Source: Pseudoalteromonas tunicata (GTDB lineage Bacteria > Pseudomonadota > Gammaproteobacteria > Enterobacterales > Alteromonadaceae). Taken from it: a DNA stretch of 64,000 bases. Below, piece after piece: positions 1 to 8,847 of the stretch (the stretch's first letter is position 1; each line of letters starts with the position of its first letter). The notes under the pieces are model-generated. The model was not told where the DNA came from and ran no database searches. It saw only the letters and a program-made list of their open reading frames with translations. Where the stretch lies: the NCBI RefSeq assembly GCF_002310815.1, contig NZ_CP011032.1:1590001-1654000 (forward strand), written 5' to 3'. Both the position numbers and the translations under genes were made by a program.

Positions 1-1874
1 AAGCTGGCGTTGTAAGAGAGATTTTTTTATCCCAAGAGAATAAGCTGAAATCAGGCTTAAGGATTCCAATTATGCCATTCAACTTAGATTATAAAGCAAG
101 CTATGATCTAAATAATGATGGTGTGATGGAACATTTTCTAGTTCCCGATAAATATAATTATCAAAGTGAAAAATTTAAAAGATATGAATTACATATATTG
201 GATGATGCAGATTATAGTATAAAAAAAGTTGTCACAACGAAATTAGATCATTGGAAAAATGTTATTTTTAAGGACGTTGATAGTGATGAAAACGTTGATT
301 TAATTAGTTATGGTAATGCAGGTGAAATAACTGTTTTTGAAACGCTTAACTTCAGTATTAAATATCAAATAGATCATTACTCATCTGAAAATGTAGTGTC
401 ATTTTGTGATGTAACTAACGATGGGCTCGATGAGGTGATAACGAATAAAGCAATTCGCCGGATTACTGGGGGGGATGTATTATATAAGTCAGATGATGAA
501 ATATTAACTGTAATTAAGACGGCAGGTAATAAATGTGCCTTATTACTTCAAAACGCTGACTCAGAATTACTGATTGGTCACTATAAAAATAGTAGTATGA
601 TTAAAATCTTGCTCAGTGAACAGAAGATTAATTTTTATAAAGTCTTTAATATAAAAAAATCAGGGAGTAATACGAATCAACTATTATTATCTACAGACGA
701 TAGAGATGATTTTGGAGGGTACAGAAGTAGACCGACCTTGATTGAAATTTTTGATAATGGTGAGGTTGAATCGACATTTTTAGAAACTGATTTTATTAAT
801 AACTTTCAATTTTCTCATATTATCGGTTCTGCAGATTTTAATAATGATGGAAATGATGAAATATTATGTAAAGACAGCCGTTTTTTAGCATTTACCATAA
901 ATGATAACAAGCTGACATTTCCATATAAAGAAAAATCATATGGAAGTAAAGACTACTTCAAAAGTGCAAAGTTAGTAGAATTAGCTGACGATAATTCAGT
1001 GTCTATTTATCGTAATTTTATGTATGACTTATCAGATGAGCAAATATATAACTATATAGGCTCAACTCTGACTACCGATTTATCTAATTCAGCTTATGAA
1101 GATGTCATCGCCAGTCAGGTGGTTGATGGTGAAAAATATTATTATTTATATGAAGACTCTAAACAAACGTTTAAGAAAGTTGATAATAAAGGGGCATTGC
1201 TTTGGGTAATAGATGAGTCTGTAAAGGACGTGCTATTTATTGATGATATGACATTGTTACAGAATGACAACTCGATTAAGGTAGTTGCTGATTCAGATGG
1301 AAAAGTAATTAATGAATTAAAAAAGAGACATCCAGTAAAAATTTTTCCAGCAGGTACATCTAAAAACGAATTCTTTGTCGTTTATATACATAGCTATGAA
1401 ATATTTCACTTTAAAAATGGTGTTTTTTATCCTGTTTATAGCGGTGGTGATACAAAGTGGGGTAATCCTGAGTATCAAAATAGTTTTAGTGAAGTAACTA
1501 TGACTCAATTTGATGATGATGAGCAAATGGAGCTGATTTTCTATTTTAATGGCTATAAAAACTATACTGTTTTTGACACAAAAAACTGGGCTGTTCAAAG
1601 TTTGAAAAAATCTGATAAAGCATATAACCCAGATTATATGAATTTCTCTAACCCTGTGGATGACCTTATATTTAGTGATGAATTAAATCGCAGTAGTTTA
1701 AGGTATAACTACTTAGAGCATGTATTTCAATTGGTTGATAAATTATCAGGTGAATTGATATTTCAATTTCCTTTCAGAGATGACTCCCATGGAGCGATAA
1801 AATTTAGAAAAAATGAGGATATGCATATCAGTACTGTTATTTTGAATTCTACAGGGCTGATATTGGTGCCATAA
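1..1874 (+). CDS. FG-GAP/VCBS-repeat protein, probably 5'-truncated by the window edge
   Basis: The reading frame stays open to the first base of the window, so the gene probably begins upstream. An internal ATG at 72 does have AAGGA eight bases before it and could be the true start (600 aa). No signal peptide follows that ATG. The protein carries spaced calcium-binding-like loops of the FG-GAP/VCBS beta-propeller type: DLNNDGVME, DVDSDENVD, DVTNDGLDE and DFNNDGNDE, plus a late DDDEQME. Such propellers are usually extracellular or surface proteins, but the exact role cannot be read. The gene is much more AT-rich than its neighbours (16 G/C in the 60 bases 241-300), which fits horizontal acquisition. 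It ends at a hairpin shared with the convergent helicase gene. Confidence 0.7.
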   Translation, partial: AGVVREIFLSQENKLKSGLRIPIMPFNLDYKASYDLNNDGVMEHFLVPDKYNYQSEKFKRYELHILDDADYSIKKVVTTKLDHWKNVIFKDVDSDENVDLISYGNAGEITVFETLNFSIKYQIDHYSSENVVSFCDVTNDGLDEVITNKAIRRITGGDVLYKSDDEILTVIKTAGNKCALLLQNADSELLIGHYKNSSMIKILLSEQKINFYKVFNIKKSGSNTNQLLLSTDDRDDFGGYRSRPTLIEIFDNGEVESTFLETDFINNFQFSHIIGSADFNNDGNDEILCKDSRFLAFTINDNKLTFPYKEKSYGSKDYFKSAKLVELADDNSVSIYRNFMYDLSDEQIYNYIGSTLTTDLSNSAYEDVIASQVVDGEKYYYLYEDSKQTFKKVDNKGALLWVIDESVKDVLFIDDMTLLQNDNSIKVVADSDGKVINELKKRHPVKIFPAGTSKNEFFVVYIHSYEIFHFKNGVFYPVYSGGDTKWGNPEYQNSFSEVTMTQFDDDEQMELIFYFNGYKNYTVFDTKNWAVQSLKKSDKAYNPDYMNFSNPVDDLIFSDELNRSSLRYNYLEHVFQLVDKLSGELIFQFPFRDDSHGAIKFRKNEDMHISTVILNSTGLILVP

Positions 1875-1876
1875 AC

Positions 1877-1919
1877 GTTTAAAACTCTGCGACACTTATT
1901 GTGGGGTAGAGTTTTAAAC
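1877..1919. terminator. bidirectional hairpin terminator
   Basis: A perfect 12-bp stem (GTTTAAAACTCT at 1877-1888 pairs with 1908-1919) lies between two convergent genes. A/T runs within the stem could serve as the U-tract in both directions. Confidence 0.75.
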
Positions 1920-1923
1920 AGTA

Positions 1924-4248
1924 TTAGCGAATTTCCACCTCTTTGCTGGCTTTTTTATAGCGAATTTTAAGCCCCGACCAGCTGGGTAATTCCCAGCGTT
2001 TTGGGGCTTCTTTTCGCAGTCCTTTTAAATAATGTACCACCACTAATTTTTTCACTAACTGATATTCAACCGTTACATGCAAATCGGGCAGCTGCAAATA
2101 CAAGGGGTATTTTTCGGTGAAATCCGCATATTCCCATTCGGGAATGATGTGCACGGCAAAATCATCTGCGCTTAATAATTCAAAATCGTCAGCGCCTTCA
2201 ATGGCTAAATCGGTTAAGGCTTGGGCAATAAACTCATGAGTAGTTGGAAGGGTCGTGATACAATTATTGAGCTGCTGATAAAGCCCTGCCCATAGCAGTT
2301 GATGGGTTATTTTTTGCCAAAGGCCGGGCAAAATAAGCTCTTGTGCTATCAACTGGCATGCAGCCTCTGGTAATTGTGCCGGTGTGGCAAGCTGGCTTTG
2401 AGTTGCAAGGACTTTACCGGCAAACGTATGAGCGATGATGACTTTTATCTCGTTATTATCAAGTTCAGCACCTTCAATCTTGGTGGTGCATAAGCCCAGA
2501 GCAACAATGCGTTTATTACAGATAGGCGCCATACACAGCGCAAGTGTTTTAGCTTGTTTGACTCCTTTTCCAGCAAGGGAAAAGGTATCGAGTACCAAAG
2601 CGGCACTTTGATTGTTAAAGCGCGAGTGTTTGGCAGCTATTACCTCAAGTTCACCATTTGATAAGCTATTTTTTCGCGCATTATGAATAAAAAGAGCGCG
2701 CGGTAAATGGGTTGCAATGGCTTCAATTAATGCTGAACGTTGGTAGCTGGCTGGTTTTTCAAGCGGCGGTAAATCAAACGCTTGGCGAATTTGCACTGCA
2801 AATTGCCGTGCCTCTTGTAATGCATCGTCATCGACTTTAACCCAATCTGTTACGTTGCCTCTAATTAAAGCAATCGCCAGCTCTAAATCACAATGATGGG
2901 GGAGCTGCTCGTTCAGCGCTTGGGTATGTTCAAGTTGCTGACTGAGTTGATAGACTTGTTTGGGCACGGCTAATAAGGCTGCGGCATCAGCCATTGCTTG
3001 GCGCAGGGCATTGGTTGGCATATGGGTAATTAAATGCGCCAGATCGCTATTAATAGGGAGTGGATACAAACGTTTACCATGCTCGGTTGCATGACCTTGT
3101 TGATCGATAGCATTAATGGCGAGTAATTGTTGTTTGGCTAATAGTAATGATGACGCGGGCAGCGGCTCTAAAAAATCAAGCTGTTCAATGCCCCCGCCGG
3201 CACAGGCGGCGCTCAGTACCATTTCGTTGAGTGAACAACGCTGAGATTCTGCAGGTGTATGGGCAATTAGAGGGGCAAATTCACCGTACAAACGAATGCA
3301 CAGCCCCGGTGAGGTGCGCCCCGCACGTCCGGCGCGTTGCATGCTTGAATCCATTGAAATGGTGTCTAAATCTAAAACAGTGCGCCCGGCTCGCAAATGA
3401 GTGCGTTTTTCAAGGCCACTATCAATTACGCAATCAACGCCTTCTAAAGTGAGGGATGTTTCGGCAATGTTGGTAGCTAAAATAATGCGCCGTTTTGATT
3501 GGCTTTGTAGCGCAATAGTTTGCGACTGAGCGTCAGAGCCTCCATGAAGCGGCACCAGCAAAACAGGCAGATGCATCAATTTTGAGGCAACAAAATCAAT
3601 ATCGGCTTTACCGGCTAAGAAAACTAAAATATCTGCTCGGGCTTCGCTAAGGGCAATATTACAGGCTTGAAGTACCCGTTCTGCTAGTTTCTCTTTGCAA
3701 GGCATTTGGCGCATATCGGCGGCGTGATAGCGCATCTCGATAGGAAAACTTCGGCCCTTTGCAGTTAAAATCTTTCCTGATAAATACGAAGCGAGTTGCT
3801 CTGCATGCAAGGTTGCTGATGTTACGACTAACTGATGGCAATTATGCTTTTTTAACAGCGCCAGCAATAAGTCGGTATCCCAACGGCGCTCGTGAAATTC
3901 ATCTAAAATAACCGTTTGATAATCTGTCAGTTTATTTTCAAAAAACCAGCGTAGCACCACGCCTGGCGTTGCAAACACAATGCGAGTATCGGCACTAAAG
4001 TGGCTTTCAAACCGAATAGCGTAACCAATTTTGTCCCCCAACGGGCTGTTGCTTTGTTCTGCTAAATATTGCGCAAGCGCTGTACAGGCAATACGGCGGG
4101 GTTCAATTACCAGCACTTTACCCGATTGCGCGGCCCAAAGGGGTAAACGCGTTGATTTCCCCGAGCCGGTTTGGGCACTGACAATTAAAGGTTGTTTGCC
4201 AAGGGAATGTAAAAATGTGTCTTTAATGCTGTCGATGGGTAATGTCAT
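1924..4248 (-). CDS. DEAH-box ATP-dependent RNA helicase, HrpB-like
   Basis: This is a superfamily 2 RNA helicase of the HrpA/HrpB group. From the ATG at 4248 (774 aa) it shows Walker A GSGKST at residues 28-33, the DEAH variant DEFH at 116-119 typical of HrpB, SAT at 144-146 and QRAGRAGR in the second RecA domain, followed by a helicase-associated region. A TTG start at 4323 would add 25 residues encoded inside the neighbouring inverted-repeat element, so the ATG was preferred. The C-terminus ends in KKASKEVEIR and lacks the RYPKHxWP-type motif I expect at the end of E. coli HrpB, so this may be a divergent paralogue. The cellular substrate is unknown. The gene is divergent from mtfA. Confidence 0.85.
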   Translation of the reverse strand: MTLPIDSIKDTFLHSLGKQPLIVSAQTGSGKSTRLPLWAAQSGKVLVIEPRRIACTALAQYLAEQSNSPLGDKIGYAIRFESHFSADTRIVFATPGVVLRWFFENKLTDYQTVILDEFHERRWDTDLLLALLKKHNCHQLVVTSATLHAEQLASYLSGKILTAKGRSFPIEMRYHAADMRQMPCKEKLAERVLQACNIALSEARADILVFLAGKADIDFVASKLMHLPVLLVPLHGGSDAQSQTIALQSQSKRRIILATNIAETSLTLEGVDCVIDSGLEKRTHLRAGRTVLDLDTISMDSSMQRAGRAGRTSPGLCIRLYGEFAPLIAHTPAESQRCSLNEMVLSAACAGGGIEQLDFLEPLPASSLLLAKQQLLAINAIDQQGHATEHGKRLYPLPINSDLAHLITHMPTNALRQAMADAAALLAVPKQVYQLSQQLEHTQALNEQLPHHCDLELAIALIRGNVTDWVKVDDDALQEARQFAVQIRQAFDLPPLEKPASYQRSALIEAIATHLPRALFIHNARKNSLSNGELEVIAAKHSRFNNQSAALVLDTFSLAGKGVKQAKTLALCMAPICNKRIVALGLCTTKIEGAELDNNEIKVIIAHTFAGKVLATQSQLATPAQLPEAACQLIAQELILPGLWQKITHQLLWAGLYQQLNNCITTLPTTHEFIAQALTDLAIEGADDFELLSADDFAVHIIPEWEYADFTEKYPLYLQLPDLHVTVEYQLVKKLVVVHYLKGLRKEAPKRWELPSWSGLKIRYKKASKEVEIR

Positions 4249-4310
4249 GGCGCTATTTACTGTGAAAATCGCGGTTATGGTACACCAAAATAAAGTGCGA
4301 GGTAATGTAT

Positions 4311-4565
4311 ATACCCAAACCACCTCAAGATGCGAGTTTCAGTTGAAATTTAAAGCGATTTAGGCAGGCATTGATTGCAAGTAATTGTGGTGCTATTGCT
4401 AAAATCAGTAACGTAGTATAAATCGCTTTAAAACCAATCCGTTGGGCGTTTCACTGTGGCTCACTCTCATCGTTGTTACTTCTTAAAAGGGATTACCATT
4501 GTTGCAACCTTGATATTAAGCCCCTGTGAAGCGCTGAATGCTGTATCTTGAGGTGGCTTGGGTAT
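4311..4565. mobile_element. MITE-like element with 23-bp terminal inverted repeats
   Basis: The segment between the helicase and mtfA is bounded by ATACCCAAACCACCTCAAGA (start of the 4311-4333 arm) and its inverted copy at 4543-4565, with 21 of 23 positions complementary. Inside is a second, perfect 14-bp inverted repeat (TTTAAAGCGATTTA at 4349-4362, complement at 4419-4432). It has no open reading frame of transposase length. The shape is that of a non-autonomous miniature inverted-repeat element or a structured intergenic repeat. No clear target-site duplication is visible. It fills most of the 368-bp gene-free gap between the helicase and mtfA and must sit within or next to their promoters. 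Confidence 0.7.
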
Positions 4566-4628
4566 CAGGACTTGAAAAGTACAATTATCGAACCCATTGC
4601 TAGGGTATAACAATTTTTGAGCACCTTT

Positions 4629-5453
4629 ATGGTTAACATCGTTCTGATGATTTTTTTGGTGGTATTTGTTTTAGGTTATTGGCGTTTTGATGATATTCGA
4701 CGCTATTACTGGCAAAAAAAATACCAAGACAAACAACTAACAACGCAGCAGCAACATTTAATCAGCAAAGTAATGCCTGTTTATAGGCGGCTTTCAAGTA
4801 TTCAGCGGCATAAATTAGATCGTCATATTCTGTGGTTTTTAGATAACATTAGTTTTTTAGGACGCGATGGATTGCTGGTGAGTGAAGCCATGAAATGGGT
4901 GATTGCTGCCGATGCGTGTTTATTGGTGATTGAAAAACCGTGGCCAATTTATCGTAATGTAAAACAAATTTTACTTTACCCAAGTGCGTATTATGCAGGG
5001 CAAGAAGCTCGAGATAGCGCAGGGTTAGTCAGTTTTCATCAAGTGATCCGCCAAGGAGAGTCGTGGCCCGGTGGCACGGTGGTTTTATCTTGGCATGATG
5101 TCTTAGAAGGAAATCGCTTACCGGGAGATGGCCATAATTTAGTATTTCATGAATTTGCCCATCAGCTCGACCAAGAAACGGGTGCCACCACTGGCACCCC
5201 GCATTTGCCCGATGCGACAGCCTATAAAAATTGGTCACGGGTTTTTAGCCGTGCTTTTAATCATTTAAAAGCAAGCATGGCTTATCAAATGCCGCATGTT
5301 ATTCACAGTTATGGGGCGACCAATGAAGCGGAGTTTTTTGCTGTTGTCACTGAAACCTTTATTGAAAAACCAGCTGATCTGCGCCAGTTTGACTCAGAGC
5401 TGTATCATCTTCTTTGTAACTATTATGGTTTTGATCCCTCATGCTGGTATTAA
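4629..5453 (+). CDS. mtfA: MtfA-type zinc-dependent peptidase
   Basis: MtfA (M90 family) is a zinc aminopeptidase which in E. coli binds and inactivates the glucose repressor Mlc. The zinc motif HEFAH is at residues 174-178, followed by QLDQETG as in the family, and the DVLEGNRLPGDGHN stretch before it is typical. Length (274 aa) is close to E. coli MtfA (265 aa). The N-terminus has a hydrophobic segment of about 16 residues, suggesting a membrane anchor, which the E. coli protein lacks. An upstream in-frame TTG at 4617 would add four residues. Neither start has a good ribosome binding site, so the ATG was chosen. No Mlc homologue lies in the window, so regulatory partnership here is untested. 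Confidence 0.9.
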   Translation: MVNIVLMIFLVVFVLGYWRFDDIRRYYWQKKYQDKQLTTQQQHLISKVMPVYRRLSSIQRHKLDRHILWFLDNISFLGRDGLLVSEAMKWVIAADACLLVIEKPWPIYRNVKQILLYPSAYYAGQEARDSAGLVSFHQVIRQGESWPGGTVVLSWHDVLEGNRLPGDGHNLVFHEFAHQLDQETGATTGTPHLPDATAYKNWSRVFSRAFNHLKASMAYQMPHVIHSYGATNEAEFFAVVTETFIEKPADLRQFDSELYHLLCNYYGFDPSCWY

Positions 5454-5555
5454 TCAGCCCTTTTTGGGGATTGGTCAGATAACGCTAGAAAATTTGCCCG
5501 ATGTTTGTTCAAATCAAAAGACAACAACTATTAATAACAACCATTCGGACAACAA

Positions 5556-8500
5556 ATGAAAAAATTTATTTATTCGAGCGTTGCATTTGCAGTGGCAATG
5601 ACATTTAGCCCAGCTAGTTTTGCTGACGAACCAAAAAAAGAAGAAAAACCAAGTTGGAAAGTCGATGAGCCGCAAGGTGAGTTTTTTGATGCCAAAATTG
5701 CGGTTGAGCAAGGCACGTGGATGAACATCGATGTTAGCCCAGATGGCAAAACCATTGTCTTTGATTTATTGGGTGATATTTACACTATGCCGTTTTCTGG
5801 CGGCAAAGCGACACAGCTAACTTCAGACATTGCATGGCAAATGCAACCACGTTTTAGTCCAGATGGTAAATCAATTGCATTTACCTCAGATGCCGATGGC
5901 GGTGATAATATTTGGGTGATGGATGTTGACGGCCAAAACGCCAAAGCAGTAACCAAAGAAACCTTTCGTTTGCTCAATAGCCCTGCATGGAGCCCAGATG
6001 GTGATTTCATTATTGCTCGTAAACATTTTACTGCTAGCCGTTCGTTAGGGGCGGGTGAAGTGTGGCTTTATCACAAAGCTGGCGGCAATGGTGTGCAGCT
6101 AACAAAACGCGAAAACGATCAAAAAGATTTAGGTGAGCCAGCATTTTCGCCTGATGGTCGTTATGTGTATTTTTCTCATGATGCGACGCCTGGTAAAACC
6201 TTCCATTATTCAAAAGATTCGGTCGACGGAATTTACAAAATTAAACGTTATGACCGCCAAACAGGTGAGATTGAAACCATTATTTCGGGTATGGGTGGTG
6301 CCATTCGCCCAACACCGTCACCCGATGGTAAAACACTTGCTTACATCAAACGTGATGATTTTCAATCAAGCCTTTATTTATATGATTTAGCCACAGGCCA
6401 ACATACAAAAGTATATGGTGCGATGGAGCGTGATATGCAAGAAACGTGGGCTATTCACGGCGTATATCCAACTATGGCATGGACACCTGATAACAAAGGG
6501 CTGGTATTTTGGGCGGGTGGTAAAATTCACCAAGTTGATGTGAAAACAAAACAAGCGTCTGAAATTGCCTTTAAAGTCGAAACCAGCAAAAAAATGCAAA
6601 AAGCGCTGCGTTTTGCGCAAAACATCGATACCCCAGAGTTTGATGTAAAAATGCTGCGTAATGTGCAAATCTCACCTGACGGTGAAACGGCCATCTTTGA
6701 AGCGATGGGCAAAATCTATTTACGCGACCTTGATTCTGGAAAAATCAAACCATTGACAAAAAGCAGTGCAGGATTTCAATTTTTCCCAACCTTCTCTCGT
6801 GATGGCAAACAAGTGGCGTTTGTAAGCTGGCAAGATGATGAACAAAGCCAACTGCATGTGGTATCAACCCGCAGCGGCAAAGGTAAAACGTTACTTAAAG
6901 AAAAAGGTAAGTTTGTAGAGCCAGTGTTTAGCCCAGATGGTAAAACCGTGGTTTTTCGTAAAGTCCGTGGCGGTGCAATTTTAGACCCCGATTTTTCGTT
7001 AAATCCGGGTATTTATAAAGTGCCAAGCACTGGCGGTGATGCTGAGCTTATTTTTAAACAAGGTGAGCAACCACAGTTTGGTAAAGATAACGACAAAATT
7101 TATGTGCTAGGCATTGGCGAAAAACCAAGCTTGTCGATGATTGACTTAAATACTAAAAAAGCACAAAAACTCTATGAGTCAGAATTGGCGACCGAGTTTC
7201 GAATTTCACCAGACAGCCGTTATTTAGCCTTTGCAGAGCGTTTTAAAGTATTTATCACACCATTTGTAGCCAGTGGTAAAACCATTAACATTGGGCCAAA
7301 AGATACCCAATTCCCACTTGAGCAATTATCGGTGCGCGCGGGTGAAAACATTAGCTGGAATACTGATGCCGATAAACTGTATTGGACCCTTGGACCTGAG
7401 CTTTATCATGCAGATTTAAATGGTATTTTTGATATTAAATCGGCAAAAAATGATTTTAAAGTGGCCGATGGCGCGAACATTAGTTTTAAACAAACTATGG
7501 CAGAGCCAAATGGTTTAGTGGCGTTAACCGGCGCTCGAATCATTACCATGAATGGCGATAACGTGATTGAAAATGGTGTGGTATTAACTGATGGTAAACA
7601 CATTAAAGCGGTTGGCGCAGTCGGTGCTGTTAGCATTCCGAGCAATGCTAAGGTTGTTGATGTTACGGGTAAAACCATTATGCCAGGCATTGTTGATGCT
7701 CATGCCCATGGTGCACAAGGCAGCAATGAAATAATTCCTGAGCAAAACTGGAAGAACCTTGCAGGCTTAGCCCTTGGTGTCACCACGATTCATGATCCAT
7801 CAAATGATACCAGCGAAATTTTTGCTGCCAGCGAAATGCAAAAAGCCGGTAAAATTGTTGGTCCACGTATTTTCTCAACCGGTACTATTTTATATGGCGC
7901 CAATGGCCCAGGTTACACCTCGCATGTTGACTCGTTAGATGATGCTAAGTTTCATCTTGAACGTTTACAAAAAGTGGGTGCGTTTAGCGTTAAATCGTAC
8001 AATCAACCACGTCGTAATCAACGGCAACAAATTATTGAAGCAGGCCGTGAGCTTGGCATGATGGTGGTGCCAGAAGGGGGCTCATTACTGCAACATAACT
8101 TAACTATGGTGGTGGATGGCCATACCGGTATTGAGCATTCAATTCCTCCAGAACATATTTATGATGATATCAAACAGTTATGGTCACAAACCGAAGTGGG
8201 TTACACCCCAACACTCGGTGTGGCGTATGGCGGTATTTGGGGCGAAAACTATTGGTATGATAAAACGGATGTGTGGAAGCACCCGCGGTTGTCAAAATTT
8301 GTACCAAAAAATCAGTTGTTTCCACGTTCAATGCGCCGAACTAAAGCTCCTGATCATCACTACAACCACTTTAATGCTGCAAAAGTTGCGGCAGAGTTAC
8401 AAAATGTGGGCGTTAAAGTTAACTTAGGCGCACATGGTCAGCGTGAAGGTTTAGCTGCTCATTGGGAGATTTGGATGTTTGCCCAAGGCGGCATGACGCC

Positions 8501-8741
8501 ACTTGAAGCATTGCGCGCTGCGACTATCGACCCTGCACATTATTTAGGGCTTGATAAGCACATAGGGTCAATTGAAGCAGGTAAGCTTGCTGATTTAATT
8601 GTCATTGACGGTAATCCACTTGAGGATATCCGCGTGACTGATAAAGTGACCTACACCATGATCAACGGCCAATTATTTGATGCCGCAACGATGCAAGCGG
8701 TCGATGGTAAAACACGCGAAAAACTCTACTTTGAACAATAA
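5556..8741 (+). CDS. secreted amidohydrolase with N-terminal PD40/TolB-like propeller
   Basis: This 1061-residue protein begins with a signal peptide (MKKFIYSSVAFAVAM, cleavage probably after SFA). Residues about 50-600 contain repeated FSPDGK / ISPDG motifs of PD40 (TolB-like) beta-propeller blades. From about residue 650 there is a metal-dependent amidohydrolase domain: PGIVDAHAHG with the metal-binding HxH at 716 and 718, the HDPSND and GIEHS segments, and the closing EAGKLADLIVIDGNPLEDI strand. It is expected in the periplasm or exported, hydrolysing a cyclic amide or peptide-like substrate that cannot be deduced. It is a single-gene unit with its own terminator. Family membership is firm; the substrate is unknown. 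Confidence 0.92.
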   Translation: MKKFIYSSVAFAVAMTFSPASFADEPKKEEKPSWKVDEPQGEFFDAKIAVEQGTWMNIDVSPDGKTIVFDLLGDIYTMPFSGGKATQLTSDIAWQMQPRFSPDGKSIAFTSDADGGDNIWVMDVDGQNAKAVTKETFRLLNSPAWSPDGDFIIARKHFTASRSLGAGEVWLYHKAGGNGVQLTKRENDQKDLGEPAFSPDGRYVYFSHDATPGKTFHYSKDSVDGIYKIKRYDRQTGEIETIISGMGGAIRPTPSPDGKTLAYIKRDDFQSSLYLYDLATGQHTKVYGAMERDMQETWAIHGVYPTMAWTPDNKGLVFWAGGKIHQVDVKTKQASEIAFKVETSKKMQKALRFAQNIDTPEFDVKMLRNVQISPDGETAIFEAMGKIYLRDLDSGKIKPLTKSSAGFQFFPTFSRDGKQVAFVSWQDDEQSQLHVVSTRSGKGKTLLKEKGKFVEPVFSPDGKTVVFRKVRGGAILDPDFSLNPGIYKVPSTGGDAELIFKQGEQPQFGKDNDKIYVLGIGEKPSLSMIDLNTKKAQKLYESELATEFRISPDSRYLAFAERFKVFITPFVASGKTINIGPKDTQFPLEQLSVRAGENISWNTDADKLYWTLGPELYHADLNGIFDIKSAKNDFKVADGANISFKQTMAEPNGLVALTGARIITMNGDNVIENGVVLTDGKHIKAVGAVGAVSIPSNAKVVDVTGKTIMPGIVDAHAHGAQGSNEIIPEQNWKNLAGLALGVTTIHDPSNDTSEIFAASEMQKAGKIVGPRIFSTGTILYGANGPGYTSHVDSLDDAKFHLERLQKVGAFSVKSYNQPRRNQRQQIIEAGRELGMMVVPEGGSLLQHNLTMVVDGHTGIEHSIPPEHIYDDIKQLWSQTEVGYTPTLGVAYGGIWGENYWYDKTDVWKHPRLSKFVPKNQLFPRSMRRTKAPDHHYNHFNAAKVAAELQNVGVKVNLGAHGQREGLAAHWEIWMFAQGGMTPLEALRAATIDPAHYLGLDKHIGSIEAGKLADLIVIDGNPLEDIRVTDKVTYTMINGQLFDAATMQAVDGKTREKLYFEQ

Positions 8742-8770
8742 ATCAGTTTATTAACGCGTTAAAATAAATA

Positions 8771-8796
8771 AGGATTTCAATTGAAATCCTTTTTTA
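8771..8796 (+). terminator. intrinsic terminator after the amidohydrolase
   Basis: A perfect 20-bp palindrome (AGGATTTCAA and its complement, 8771-8790) is followed directly by a T-tract, 30 bases after the stop codon. It could also serve the convergent sbcB gene. Confidence 0.85.
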
Positions 8797-8847
8797 TTGG
8801 TTTTTTATCATAAGCCTTAATGGCGAATGACTAGGACCTTGAGTGCA

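Noticed and set aside
4249..4323. N-terminal extension of the helicase to a TTG at 4323
   Set aside because: The extra 25 residues are partly encoded by the inverted-repeat element and precede the natural MTLPIDSIKD start.
4311..4565. Integron attC site or CRISPR unit
   Set aside because: There is no GTTRRRY core, no integron-type gene cassette order and no regularly spaced direct repeats.
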